From the NCBI GenBank assembly GCA_033065855.1, contig JAVXUO010000638.1, forward strand, positions 608,501 to 672,500: a DNA stretch of 64,000 bases. Reading direction: 5' to 3'. The notes beneath the pieces are model-generated. The model was not told where the DNA came from. It did no database searches and saw only the letters and a list, made by a program, of their open reading frames with translations. A program made the position numbers and the translations under genes. The DNA is from Escallonia rubra. Lineage: Eukaryota > Streptophyta > Magnoliopsida > Escalloniales > Escalloniaceae. Positions 35,089 through 47,985 of the stretch are shown here, in pieces (the first letter of the stretch is position 1; every line of letters begins with the position of its first letter).

Positions 35089-35734
35089 CAGGGGCGGACC
35101 TCCCCCATGACCGGGGGGGACCACGGCACCCCTCATTTTTTTGGTAATCCCTTTTAGTTTTTTGAGAATTGAATAAATATATTTAAAATATATAAAATAT
35201 TTATGAAAAAACTACTATATTGTAGCATTAATTTGTTAAGATTTCGTTTTGTTTTGTTCTTTATTCTTTGTACCTTGTCATAGTCTTTGTCTTTATCTAT
35301 GTAATTGTCATTTTCTTACTCTATCATAAATTCTAAATCTCTGTATTACAAAAGGACAAGAATAAAATAAGGTTAATTATTTTTATTATTTTAAATTCTT
35401 ATAATTTGTTAACTTATACGTGATTAACGTACTCATATAATTGATAATCACATTAGTAATATATCTATAAAGTAAGTTAAGTTTTTTTTCATGCGAAATT
35501 AGTAATTTATTGTTGACTATCCATTAAATAAATCACTATCCATAACCGAAATATATTATTAGTAGTCAAATTGAGTAAATTATTTTGCATTTAATGTATT
35601 CAATAGTGACGTTATTATAATGTGTTTTTTATTAGTCATATTTTATATGAACTTAAAGCTTTTGAATTCTTTGATGTTAGCTATGAGTTTATTTTTTTGG
35701 CACCCCCCGATTAGATTTTCTGGATCCGCCCCTG
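35089..35734. mobile_element. hAT-like element, family copy 1, nested in the Copia-like element
   Basis: Termini are CAGGGGCGGACC and GGATCCGCCCCTG. Flanks CGTGCCGC (35081-35088) and CCTGCCGC (35735-35742) agree at 7 of 8 positions, an 8-bp hAT-type duplication. It lies a few bases from the primer site of the host LTR element. The second copy at 47986 shares termini, size and much of the AT-rich interior. No transposase. Confidence 0.85.
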
Positions 35735-35752
35735 CCTGCCGCTATGATATCA

Positions 35753-35935
35753 TGATGGGAAAATGGAGGGAAAGTTAATTGTATTACTGAATACAATAGA
35801 GCGTTTATACAGATATGAAAAGACTACCCTACAAGAAACAGAATAAAAAACCTTATAAGAATTAAAAGAGATAAAATATTCTAAACTTAAAATAACGGGG
35901 AATAGAAAATTGCTATATTATTATGCTATCTAACA
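35753..35935 (-). repeat. 5' LTR of the Copia-like element
   Basis: On the minus strand it runs from TGTTAGATAGC to CCCATCA and abuts the primer-site remnant. 183 bp long, within the range of small (TRIM-like) LTRs. Confidence 0.75.
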
Positions 35936-38900
35936 AGAGTAAGCACTTTTTTGACATAGAGAGAATGAAAACAAAGAGAATAATATATGTCTCTCCTCAC
36001 TTCTGATGAACATTCATCATTATGTATGTTACGGATATAAAAGATTTGATTTTGGGATGTAAAGTTAAAGATAGCAATACTTCTTTAGTGTTTACTTCTT
36101 CTTCTTTAATTGTACGAATTGGTAATCAACTAAGACTGAGTTGTAGTAAAAATTATAAAAATCAGATTCCGCCACAAAGTCAAAAAAAGTTTAGCACCTA
36201 CCTACCTACGTAGACCATTACCTATTATAAGGTGCTTATATTTAACACACACAAGCAAATTTCCCCTCTTGCTGGTGCGTACGAAGATTTTGATAAGAGT
36301 GATTTGATATTATACAAGTATTTTGACCACTATATTTCTTGACTTTGTTCTAGTCTGTCACTAATTTTTGAACGTGATAGTTTATTGCCTTCGTATCAGA
36401 CAAATATTAAATTATCAGCTGCTCTACCAAATCATAACTCTAATAGCATGTTAAAGTACTAGTTTTTGTTAAAAGATTAAACTATTAGAGGATCAATTCA
36501 ACAATATATATCATGCTTTAATAAGGGGATATCATCCGACATTTAAGTCCGTCTTTTGACATCTGTAATGCATGTGTTTTGATGTTGTTACCCTTATCTG
36601 GTTGACGATACATTTTTTTTTTTTTAACTTTTAACTAAAAAGAACATTTACCAATTGCGAATGGCTTATGGTGGCGAACCGGATCTTTTTTGTCATTCAC
36701 CCGGATCAAGAGTTAACAAAAATTGACCTTATTAGGCCCCGGGGACTCCTTATAGATTTGTCAAAATATTATATCATCTGTTTTGTTTTAAACGTGGAAG
36801 CACGACCATTCATATGAATATGAATGAAATCCAGCGGCCTCCCCCACCTCAGATTCTAGTCTAGACCAAAAAAGAAAGTTCCGTTGTAGGTAAAAAAAAG
36901 GTGTTTGCATCCCTTTTTGAGCTTTTCTTTTTTTAAGTTTCTGTTTCATAAATAAAATATGACCTAACACTGTTGTGACTTTCTCTCTCAACAAAATTGC
37001 TCCTCTTTCAAAGATAACACACCAAACGGTCCAAATCACTCATCAATCAATTAAATAAATAGGTCATTTCCACCAGTTTGATCAAAAGTCTATATACACA
37101 ACTGGAGTCAACATCCTGTTTCTAGCAAAACCATCACAACCAACTTGCAAGTTGAATTGTATCAAATTGAAAAGCAACCCACAGACATATCAAAGGAAAT
37201 CTTGTTTACAAACAACCTTCTTACCCTGACAGATTATATCAGCATATCAAGTTGGGTACGCAAAGAAGGGAAAGAGAGAGAATCGACAAAGTACAGTTAT
37301 GATTAGTAAAAGATTATGTGTAAATATCCTTATGCTTTCTTTCACCTTATATGCAAGGTCCCACCGACATCATCAAAAGAAATTTCGTTTACGAAAGACC
37401 TTTTAGCGCTGTCCGAAAAACTCCCTGATAAAACAATTCATCACTTACATTTATACTGATAGATTATGTCAGCATATTAAATTGGGTATGCAAGTCGCTA
37501 CAAGGGAAAGAGAGAGAATCGAGTAAGGAAAGTTCACCCCCAACGGCAGGCAATTGTCCACCCAAAATCATAGGGCAAACACATGACGATCATATCAGGG
37601 TGATCCTTTTATCGACGGATGCTCCTATTACACTCGTAATCTCTAAAGAATGAGAATCAACCATGTAACATCTGCACCGAGAATCCAGGTATTGTATGTA
37701 TCATTAGACGAACCTTTATAGAAACTAATTGCACTAACAAACTTACAGAATGGATTTGTTTAGAGATTTGCCGTTCCCTTAATTGTTTTTTTGATGGATG
37801 AGATAAGGACTCTACTTAGTGATGGCTTGTACAGCAGCCAGAGGTTCCTTTTCATTGCTTAAAAGACCCGCATCCTTGGACCCAGTGCTTTCTTATAGTA
37901 GGCCATAGGCCTTCGATCCTCGCTACATCACGACAGCTCATACAACCACTTCACTTGCACCCGTCTCCACCTTCTAGTGTGGCGGCAGCGACATTGGTTT
38001 TCGAATCGTTGAAGTAGTTCAGCTAAGGAGAGAGACTAAAATTTTATATTAGGAGGGATCCTCAGCGTATCAGGGATAGTAGGGGATCCAAATCCATCTA
38101 TCAGATATGTTATGGCTCACTTTTGGGTTAATGGGTAACACAACACTGAGTATATAATTAATTGCATTTGGAGCAGTTTTAATCCTCATTTTTTATTTGA
38201 TCCGGGTGGCAGCTCCGCGTAGTTTTGCAGACCTCGAGGACAAAGGATGTTTCTGGAGAAAAATTGTTACTGTAGTAGAAGGGGCATATTTGGTAGTTAC
38301 GCGGTCCAGGTGGCAAAGCTTCTTACAGTAGCTACCACATCCTGCTTGACGACGGCGTTTTTGCTGATTTTGACATAGTCCATGCGACAGGGAGAGAACA
38401 TAGCTGCTTCAGTAATACAGTTTGGCCGTGTGTATTGCTCAATCCATTGTATTCACTTTTTAGCATCAGCAGAGACTGGCTCACGCCTTAGAAAAAAGAG
38501 CTCGTGCCGTATGGGACACTTCCCCTTTATATCTCCAAAAGCTAAAAGCCAGCCAGTTAACACCCTTCTACCTTTTCCCCCTTCTTCCTCTCTCGATCAC
38601 ATACATTAAGGACAAAAGCTAGACCCACAATCTACGTCTGCCTTGAGAGCCAAAGTCAACTCAACCCAACCCATTCGATGGCAGTGAAATTCCACGCCCA
38701 GCCTAAGAAGTATAAACGGGGTTGGAATAGGTCAAGACAGAAGAAGTGGTCAGACTGAGTGCCTCTGAGGCCAAGAGGCATTGATCAATGTGGAGAGAGA
38801 AGTCTTGGATCTTTTAAAGCAGCTTCATTAGCCATGTACACAATCTTCAGACCACACAAGGATTGGGTTTTGAGCACTTCTTTTTGTGGACAGAGCATGA

Positions 38901-40636
38901 ATGCACAGGCTCTCCAGATAGGCTTTTGGAAAATTTGGTAGAGTTGGAAGTCTTGTACTCTTGTATAGTTTTGAATGCTTAACATTTTCTCCTTCTTGCG
39001 TGGTGTCTCAAGTTGCCTTTATATCCAGACACCACACTAACAGGATCCAAATGATAATGTAGGTGACGAAATCCCCAACTAGAATACTCGACAAACATCA
39101 TGAACTGCATAATCAAAAGTTCAATTAAAAAAAAAAAAAGATATCAACTGTGTGGAAGGAAAAACAAACGAAACTCAAAGTTGCGAAGACTACCTAAAAT
39201 TCAGTTTTCTGTAATTAACAGAGGACAGATCAGCAATTGTCAAAACCAAATATACACCAAATATTCATTCACATTTGTTCATTATTCACATGCATGTCAC
39301 TAGGTCTACGACCATAAGCAACTCAACTGATCAAATATTAGTTAACGGACGGTAATAAGGGCGGAATGAACTACTAAACCACCTTGAAATTATCAAGTTG
39401 AGGTGCTGAGGTCACTTTGAACTGTGTACAACCCGTATGATCGTTTGTGACCTCGAAAATTCCATCTCATCTTTTAAATTAGGCCTATATGGACATGCAT
39501 TTGTAATGATAATTCAGTCAAGGTCAATGGTGGATCGGGTTGAAGGAACAGTACCTTCTCACTGGAGTCGCATCTCAGAACATCACCAGCTCTGTTCATT
39601 CCCTCTAGACAATTTCGATATAGATATGCTAACCGCGAGGAAACAAAAATCAATTTGCAAAAGCAAACACAATTTTGGGTGAAGTATCCACACGATCATC
39701 TCCAACATCCTGAAATCATAAACAGGAGAAAACTCAGCGTAAATGATTTCTACTATAAAAAGGTCTTTATTTCTTGCCTTTTTTCGGCGGTTTGGCTTAT
39801 CCATTAGAGCCATAGAGTGCTAAAAATTGCAATAGGTATCAATATTAAATAAATAAAAGCGGAACTGCTGGATTTTTGCATAGTCAGAATACATATGATA
39901 ACATTCTAGCAAAGCAATAAAAGAACCTAACAGGTAAAAATGCAGAGTACCTGAAGATTCAGAGCAAGGCAAACATATCTTCGACAAAGGTGACATGGTG
40001 GCAATTCAGATATCCTTGCATCTCAATAACACCCTTTTTCGGACATCGCTTCGTCAAGAAGATTGCTGTGGTATATCCACTTCACAGGCACGCCATATAT
40101 GTTTGGGAAATGATCACTTACAGAGGGAGGAAGGACAATAGAAAGGACACCTCAGCTGACACAACACTTGGGAGACGAATATACTTGCGAAATGTTTAGA
40201 GCTTAACATAAGATTAACACACTAAAAAAATATATATGTTTTGACATTAGAAACTGGAAGCGAACTTTAAGTTTGAAGGAAATGCAAAAGGTGGTTTTCA
40301 TGAACATTGCTCATAGTTTTTCAGGAAATGCAAACTTTAAGGAATTATACCACAGGTAGACGGGAAGAATCAATAAATTAAAAAAATTAAATTCTAAATG
40401 TAATTCCATTTTACACAAATTTTAAATGACAATGGTGCAGAGTTTCTAAGAAGTACAAGTATCAGGGACGTCAATCCAATTCAATGACCACAGTTATGAT
40501 GGGTTGGTGGATATAACCACTCACTGTCTCACGTCCACCCCAAACTAGCTCATGCTGCAGTTACTCTGACAAAGTTAGGTTGCATCTGAGTACACGTGGA
40601 AGGGAGTTCTGCTTCTTTCTGTAGTCTACCTTCAAA
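35936..40636. other. Intergenic region downstream of the BRN gene
   Basis: 4.7 kb with no supported gene. It contains a diverged tandem duplication (37182-37530). The part nearest 40636 should be the BRN 3' untranslated region. Short ORFs here have no recognisable domain. Confidence 0.6.
37182..37530. repeat. Diverged tandem duplication of about 180 bp
   Basis: Two copies (about 37182-37290 and 37366-37530) share GATTAT.TCAGCATAT.AA.TTGGGTA.GCAA and GGGAAAGAGAGAGAATCGA. The second copy carries extra internal sequence. Confidence 0.75.
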
Positions 40637-43600
40637 TTAATATGGTTTGCTTTGTTTATTGTCTCTTTTAAGTTGAACCTTCAACTTCTTACCACCCAAC
40701 TGGCAGCCATTCATCATATTAATTGCAGTTTGCGCAGCTGCTGATGAGTCGTAGCTCACAAATCCTGCTTGAAACATGCCGATTAGATGCACAGATAAAT
40801 TGAATTGCCTATTCAAGATGTGAGTAAATAGAGTTGGTACCAAAGCATTTACTAGCACCAGTTGCTTTGTCAACAAAGACCTTGGCACTCAATACCAGTC
40901 CGAATGGTTGAAATGCATTTGCAAGCTCTTGATCGCCAAAATCTTGAGGAATGTGGTAAATAAACAAGTTAGCACCCGGAGGACCTGTGTAAGGAAGAAT
41001 TTGTTTACAAAAGGGTAAGACAAGAAAAAAGGACAACGCATCGAGTAAAATAATTTCCAACAACCTTCAACTTGACCCCCGGGACTTTTACTGACACTTG
41101 AAGATGCTGCAGGGTGACTGTTATCAACTGCAGGTGTAACAGGACTAGTGGGGCCACTCAAAGGCCTGTTACTCATCAATCCCCCAGGATATGCAATAGG
41201 ATACTGAACCCCAGGCACTGCTGGATAAGTAGAGCCCATATAACTCGCCGGTGGCATGGTATAGCTTCTTGGGGACATACCAGGCCGAAGATCAGGTGTG
41301 GCTCCACGTAATGCATTTCCTTGATTTACAGGTGAAATCAGATTCTGAAATGCATGTTGATTCTGCACTGGTGGGAGGCGATACATAAGTCCGTACGTTC
41401 CAGGAGCCTACTAACACAGCTGAATGTTAATTGGCACCATGAAAACCGAAAGGGATTGCATTTATAGATTCAAGTGAACAAACCTGATAGCCATATCCAT
41501 TGTATGGAGGCATGTAGCCCATTGGCAAGGCTCCGAATAAAGATGGGTGCTGTACAGAGTCGGCAGTTACCATATTAGAAGCCTGTGATTGCGCTTTCTG
41601 AACCCGGCGAGCCTGCCTTTCCTTTTCAGTATCTGCCCACTTGACAACCAAAGGGACAGTTGAACCCTGATACAACAAAAAAGTAACCACACATTAACAT
41701 AGTCTTTTCAGTCAGGTTAACAACTCCTTTAGTAAAGACTTTGAGCATTAAGGTTTATCATGATCAAGTCGCACAAAAGAGTTACAATTTATGAACATAA
41801 ACATTCAAGATAAGCAGAAAGATACAATTTAAGATGTATGCTTAATAATTTGTACACGTTAAGAATCATAAGGAGTTGATTAAATCAACTCACGTGAAAC
41901 CATCTTAACTAGCAGACCTGAAGTCGCTAACTTAAATAGCCCCACGACTAGACTAGAGTATAAAACTTGATAAGTTCACATCCTTGGAAATCCCTTCAAA
42001 GGAAAAAATCTATGTTTTAGTCAAGATGCACAGAGAAATTATTTATAAATTATTATGTCGAAGACATATATGGTACTTCTGCACATGCATGCATGTGCAA
42101 GAGTAACTAGTTCCTAAAGGGAGAGCACTCTCTTGGCGCTCCCCTCATCTTTGAGCCACGTAACATTTTAGTTTCCAAAGGATTCCCAAAAGCTGGTTAG
42201 CTTCAGAGTGCACATCATTTAATAAGCAAAGGATAGATGTGGAGCTGGAAAATTGCCAGTTACCAATTTTCCCTCATGCCTCCATCCTGCACATCAGGAT
42301 TTTCTTTCTTCCTTCACATTACATCTTCCTTTGCACATTCTCTACTCAACTGCATAATCAAGCAAGATATCATTTCTTGCGACCTGACCTTAACCATATA
42401 AGGCAGTAATTATTAAAATAATCCAATCATCTCAGCAAGCAGAAAAAATACCAAGAAACGACGAGCTAGTATAACAAAAAACTCGCGTAGCAAGGTAAAA
42501 TATTTAGCCCGAACTGTTGTTTAATTTTAGTTGTTTCCGGTTCGCTGATATCCACTTACTTCTTGCTTCTTTCCCGTGTTTCATACATTCTGGCTTCTGC
42601 AGTGTCTTCCATAACAAATCAAAAGGTCTTGAAAAAAATGTTTTAAATATCCTGGTCCTTCATCAGTATGCATCATTTTGTATTATTCTCTTTAATTAAT
42701 ACTGAAACCATCAAATTTTACTACTGCATTTGAGCTTCTTTATAGTGTAAATGTGCCATTTCAAACCTAATAAATGTAGCTCATGCATTACATGCGCCAG
42801 CACCATTTGCAGCTGTCACATCAGCAGTGCAACAACGGTTTGAAGCTATCTAATACTTCACAGTTCAAAAGCTCTGAAAAATAAACATTAAAGGTTCCTA
42901 GAAAAGAATAGTACAATAAGACATATATACCTCCATTTTGTGCTTCCCATTAAGTGCCTCTATTGCTGCAACAGCTTGTTCTTTTGTTTCATACTTCAGA
43001 AAAGCACAACCTACATGAAAGAAATTAGAACCACCAATAAATCTCTCGGACAAAGTCAGGCTCTAAAAGTTGAGAGTATTGTGAAAGCCAAGTAAAAAAA
43101 GTTGTGGGGAGCAAAGACACTACCTTTGCTTGTTTGCTGAGAACCTCTGAGAATTTGCAAGTCATTTACAGTTCCATATTGAGAAAATAAAGCAGAAACT
43201 TCAACCTCAGAAACGTTCTTCGGAAGCATACCAACAAAAAGTTTGTGTTCTGGATAAGTAAAACCAAGAAAAGAATTCACCCAGCACATTAATAAACCTG
43301 AACTATAGAACAAAGAAATAAATGAGAATCAGCATTAGATGGAGAATAGACGCTAGCACCACCCTAATTAGCAGGAATCGACTTAAGATTGTACGGAACA
43401 TAAAATAAAACAATATTACACCTAGCCTTTCCAACTCGCCATCTGCATACTTCACTTGCAATGGACTAGATGCCTGTATAAAAAAAAACATGATGTTTTT
43501 AAATTAGAATACGAAAAATACAGGTCACTGTAACAAGAACAAGGAAGACTTGAGCAAAGTTAAGAATGTCTCCACTAATATGCATAAACAAATTTATATG

Positions 43601-46600
43601 GTTATATACAGTCACAACAACAACAGTCTACATTCAAACATAATATGCATATATACATGTCCTTAAGTTAACATATGCAGGAAGAGTAACAAGCCGGTAA
43701 GAATAATGTAATATTCATTATTCTTCTCTTCATCTTGAATCCACTGTAACTCTATGCTCTCCCAATTCTCCTCCTTCAGCTACAGCTGTACATACTTCTT
43801 TTTCAAATCCCTTGCAAATACACGGTCCAAAAACCCACATTACTCAGAATCAGTAATAAGATACTTGGCGAATCATGGGTTTCTGAAAAGACGAGATCTT
43901 AAACTGAAGGGAATTTGAACAACTGGATACATAAAATACCCCATCCCAAACACTCTTAAGGTGGTTCTAAAATCTAATTATCAAGAAAACTTTTTGTAGG
44001 TTGTATGTTAAGGACTTCACTGCACTAAATGACGTTTCTGCAAAAAGAGGCTTACCTAGCAATGCGCTACCAGAAAAGGGCTGAGAGAACACCTAATTTG
44101 GGTCTTTTCTTAAATCTTCAGGCAGGGTCCACACTAATTCCAATTGTGATCCTTTGCTAGCATCCACAAAATTATGACAGCTTTATACGTGACATTACAG
44201 ATACCAAAAGGAACAACTTCTACTATAACACTCGTACAATCAGAGTCTTTTCCACCTCCAGCTCCTTTTCCCGTTGCAATTTGCATAGATATTATATGAC
44301 ATAATCCAAAATTTTGTGGTTGCTCAAACTAACTAATATCTTCTCCTTTGCCTTCCAAAGGCATTCATTCTGGACATTTTCTCTAAGTCCTTTCCCTCAT
44401 ACAACATGCCACAGGACAGTCATAACATGTCAAAGACAACCGAACTTCTCAACCAGTGCGAGTAATGATGTCCTGAAGGTGAAGGAACTACTGTAACATG
44501 TCTAACAAATGGATCTCCATTGCACTCATAAAACACGTCCTAGTTGCAAAGAACTTTCTATGGTGCCAAGAAATTTGTACATCAATCCTATTCAGTCCTA
44601 GCGATTGCAGTTTCCAAATGCGTTAGAAACTTATTTACTCTGACAAAAGCATATATATCAGACTGGGATAAATTGCGCATAAAACCCCATATTTTGGGGT
44701 AAAACCCCATACGTTGGGGCGGTGAGCGCGAAACACCCCAGACATTTTTTTTTTGGTGGGTTCCCACCACCGCTTCCCTCTAACCTAAACCACTGCCACC
44801 GCCGCTGCCACCACTTCCATACAAGCCACCGCCACTTTCTCCAAATCCACACCATATCCTTAACAAGCTCTAAATCCATGGTAGAAGCAGCCACTCCGCT
44901 TGAACCACCCTCCGATTTGAATTTTCAGACCAACCCCACCAAGAATCCGAATCAACCCCATCAAACAACCTCTTCAACAGCCACCCTCCCCTAACCCTAG
45001 CCCTACCGTGCCACAACCGCTCTTCTTACCGCAGTTAATTTTGATCCAACCCTACAATGCACCGTCACTCACGCCACCACCATCACACCCACCACAACCG
45101 CGGAGAATGGGGAGTCTTGGCTACGATAACGTGGCTGTCACCTAGCATTGAGATGTCAAGTGGCCAATTTTCCCTCCAACATCATATAGCCGGCCATCCA
45201 AAAAATTGAGTTTTTACCGTCAATTGGTGATTAAGGCACCAATCTAGAAGTCTAGGGTGGTGGGAATCAAAAAAAAGTCTGGGGTGTCCTTATGCGCAAC
45301 TAATCCTATCAAAACTACCACATCAATGAACTTATCAATTGTCAGTAAGACTTGATAACTTACACACCTACCATTAAAATAAAAGCTTTATTATCTGTTT
45401 ATTTATTTCTTTCTTTTTTGGCGGCTTAATTTATGAACGAATAGTTGCAAGCGATCCCTTATGTACTATTAAACTGAAATTGTGCCCAGAACATCTACGC
45501 CCACTTGATGTTAAAAAAGCCCGCTTGATGTAAAGAGAAGTTCACATTCATCATGTTCTTTGACACTATGTGATGAACCAAAATTCAATGGTTCCTAATG
45601 GGACATGCAAAGCATATTATAAATCTATTTCGCTCATAAAATATCTTCCATTCCCATCAGAGTGCATAATATAATCAATTACTTAATGTGCCTCTTGGAT
45701 TTATATCACATTTGACCCCCCTAATATTAACACCTTATATCAGTCATACATTTCTAAATCTTTGGGTGGAAATGCGAAAACCAAAATGGATATTTTGCAA
45801 AACGGTCACCTCGTCAAGAGGTCATGTACTCCTGTCTAAAGCTGCAATTTTTGGACCCAAATATAGATGAAATTTCCTTTTAAAACATTACCATAAAAAG
45901 GGCATGTAAAGCAAACTGCCTATGTAACAACGCAAACATAAAACAAGTTGAAGTCCTAGAACAAGCTTGCTTAGAAAAATTACTACTCACTTTTAGTCAG
46001 CTAGATGTATCCAGTTTCAGATTCTATGGTCAAGGATATAAAACCTTGCAACAAAATCCAACATCTTGATATCCTCCCATAAAATAGGGAGTAGCAAAAG
46101 GCGTTTAACCCCGTTTCTTGTCAGAATATTTTCTAGTGCACTAGTAATGATACTGTACAGGACTTGTTTAAGGGGCTTTTAATACTTGCCAAAGAATGCT
46201 GCTGGGTTTCCCTCTAAAGTCAAGTTACTTTTTACAAATTTGCGTTCCCATATATATACTTAGTCAAAAGGAAGACAAAAATTGCATAAATTCTTGCAAC
46301 TGTTATACATCCATTCAGATGTCATTTCATTGTCCACTCCCTACTCAACCTACTTCTCGGGATACAGACATCTTTACCTGAAGCAAATTAGGAAATTTCC
46401 AGTTCAAATATGTCTTTTGATGTTAATTAACCCAAAAGAAAATAGAGTGTGCCCTAATTAAGTGTGTGCATCATCTTCTTATCCTAAGTTGGATCAAAGT
46501 CTATTAACTAATAGATCCTCGTCTTAGTTCTCAATCCTAAATGACAAAAACAAGCACCAAAAGCAAATCAGGCTTCAGCCGCAGTAATGTACATCTGCTA

Positions 46601-47197
46601 ACGCTTACGGTACAAACCACTCAAAGCTGCACTCGGATGCCAGAACCGTTAACCGCTAATAGACTACAGCAACAAGATACTTGCGAAATACACAACTAGT
46701 CACCCGAATGTAGAACGTCAACTGCATTGCATTAAATAAAACTCTGCTTCTGTTTAGAAGTTGAAGAAAGATCCCGAGAGTACACAGAAAGATCTAAATA
46801 ATGCTTACCCCAGGGAGGGTCCGCTTATTGTGACACGCGTCCACCGCCTTGTCCGCCTCTTCCCTAGTCGGACATATTACAAAGCAACACCCTGCGCGGC
46901 CACAAGAAAACCCAATCACTCGGCCGAATTAGGGCTGAAAACAGCAATTCGCACAGAAAAAAATGGCAAGAATCGTCAACAAGATCCAAGAACACCCGCT
47001 CGAAATCGCGCATTGGCGAGCGAACCTCGTGAAGCACGCGTGGCCTTGTCCTTGATGACGTTGACCTCGTCGACGAGGGCGAACTCCTTGAACATTGCGA
47101 GCAGCTGCGCCTCCGTCATGTGCTTCGGCACCTGGCCTACAAACAGCTTCACGCTCTCCTCGCCGTGCTTTAGCGGCGGATTTTGCCCTTCCGTCAT
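40637..47197 (-). CDS. BRN1: Bruno-like/CELF RNA-binding protein (BRN1/BRN2 type)
   Basis: Nine exons (47197-47026, 46891-46809, 43473-43422, 43249-43124, 43010-42931, 41666-41484, 41407-41065, 40984-40841, 40764-40637) total 1311 bp, 436 residues, all phases consistent. Three RRM domains follow the CELF layout: RRM1 about 17-100 (LFVGQVP, RGCCFVIC), RRM2 about 103-183 ([15 protein letters not shown]), a Pro/Gly/Tyr-rich linker ([16 protein letters not shown]), then RRM3 about 349-427 (LFIYHIP, KCFGFVSY). The C-terminus is [14 protein letters not shown]. Arabidopsis BRN1/BRN2 bind the SOC1 3' UTR and delay flowering (established knowledge; the role here is inferred). The symbol could equally be BRN2. 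The leader is CT-rich. Intron 2 is 3.3 kb and holds a transposon. Confidence 0.95.
41667..42930. other. BRN intron 5
   Basis: 1.26-kb GT-AG intron between the exon encoding the end of RRM2 and the linker exon. Nothing further recognised. Confidence 0.8.
43474..46808. other. BRN intron 2 (3.3 kb)
   Basis: It interrupts RRM1 between the RNP1-containing exon and the third exon. It contains the element at 44666-45306; the remainder is unassigned. Confidence 0.8.
44666..45306. mobile_element. Non-autonomous TIR element in BRN intron 2
   Basis: The left end GGATAAATTGCGCATAA pairs with the right end, whose complement is GGATTAGTTGCGCATAA. Inward, both arms carry CACCCCAGAC. The flanks (TATCAGACT and TATCAAAACT) are similar but not identical, so the duplication size is unclear. 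The interior is C-rich with a Pro/His/Thr-coding-like stretch (44760-45000), possibly captured gene sequence. No transposase. Confidence 0.65.
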
Positions 47198-47985
47198 TAA
47201 TGCCGCTGCTCTCTCTCTCTCTAACCTTCTCACTCAACAATTCCTTTGCCAATTCTGTGTAGTGTATGATTTGATCTCCTTCTCTCTCTCTTGTTTCTCT
47301 CTCTTCTGATTTTCTCTCTCTATATTTCTCAACTGCGCTCTCTCTTTCTCTCTCTCTCCCCTTCTCTCTGCGCTTGGAGTCTTCGCTGGGTTGAACGGGG
47401 GAGCCTGTTTTGGGAAATTAATATAATTGGGGAGTTGATAGACGCCCTTGGTTGGGGCCGGATTCACGAAAGTGCCATTACAGTTGTGAGAATCTTGGGG
47501 GTTCTTTTGGTGTAACTGCAAGGCCGAAGTGGCAAGTCGGCGATAGAGTGTTGTAATAGATTCGACACGACAGACGCGTACGATTGTGGTAAATTTCATG
47601 TAATGAAGGATCTATCCACTGAGGCGAAATGACGTCCGTACCCTTCCTCGTCCCGATGGGCCCCGGGGACAGCAGTTGCGGATAAATGGGCCTACCTTTG
47701 CAACTTCAACCACTTCGACCAATTGGGCTTTGGTCATTCGCCTTGGTTTTACCCGGACATCACTGAATAGTTTTGTAAAAAGTGCCGCTAAAAAGTATTA
47801 AAAAACTGTACCAAAATTCAAATTAATTGAAGGAAAAAGAAACTCCTCACATGGTTCGTTTGGCAGGTCAATTATACAACACACTATTCTTTTTACCTTT
47901 CAGTCTTTCACTCTAAAATTTGGAATAATAGAAAACAGTTCAGTTCAATATCTATTGGTAGCAGTTGATATAGCTTGTTCATAGC
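47198..47985 (-). promoter_or_regulatory. BRN leader and upstream region with CT-rich tract
   Basis: CTCTCTCT runs between about 47209 and 47370 lie directly upstream of the BRN start codon and read as GA repeats on the coding strand. This is a likely 5' leader. No element before 47985 otherwise. Confidence 0.45.

Larger units (their letters stand above)
33588..35935 (-). mobile_element. Copia-like non-autonomous LTR element with nested hAT insertion
   Basis: Similar segments at 33588-33794 and 35753-35935 serve as LTRs. On the minus strand the right LTR starts TGTTAGAT and ends CCCATCA, followed by TGATATCATAGCGGC, a mutated tRNA-Met primer site. A purine-rich AGTTTGAGGATGG lies before the left LTR. 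That places the 5' LTR on the right, so the element is minus. The interior, after removing the nested 646-bp insert, is about 1.3 kb and made largely of degenerate 65-bp repeats. No gag or pol. No target duplication could be matched. Confidence 0.7.
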
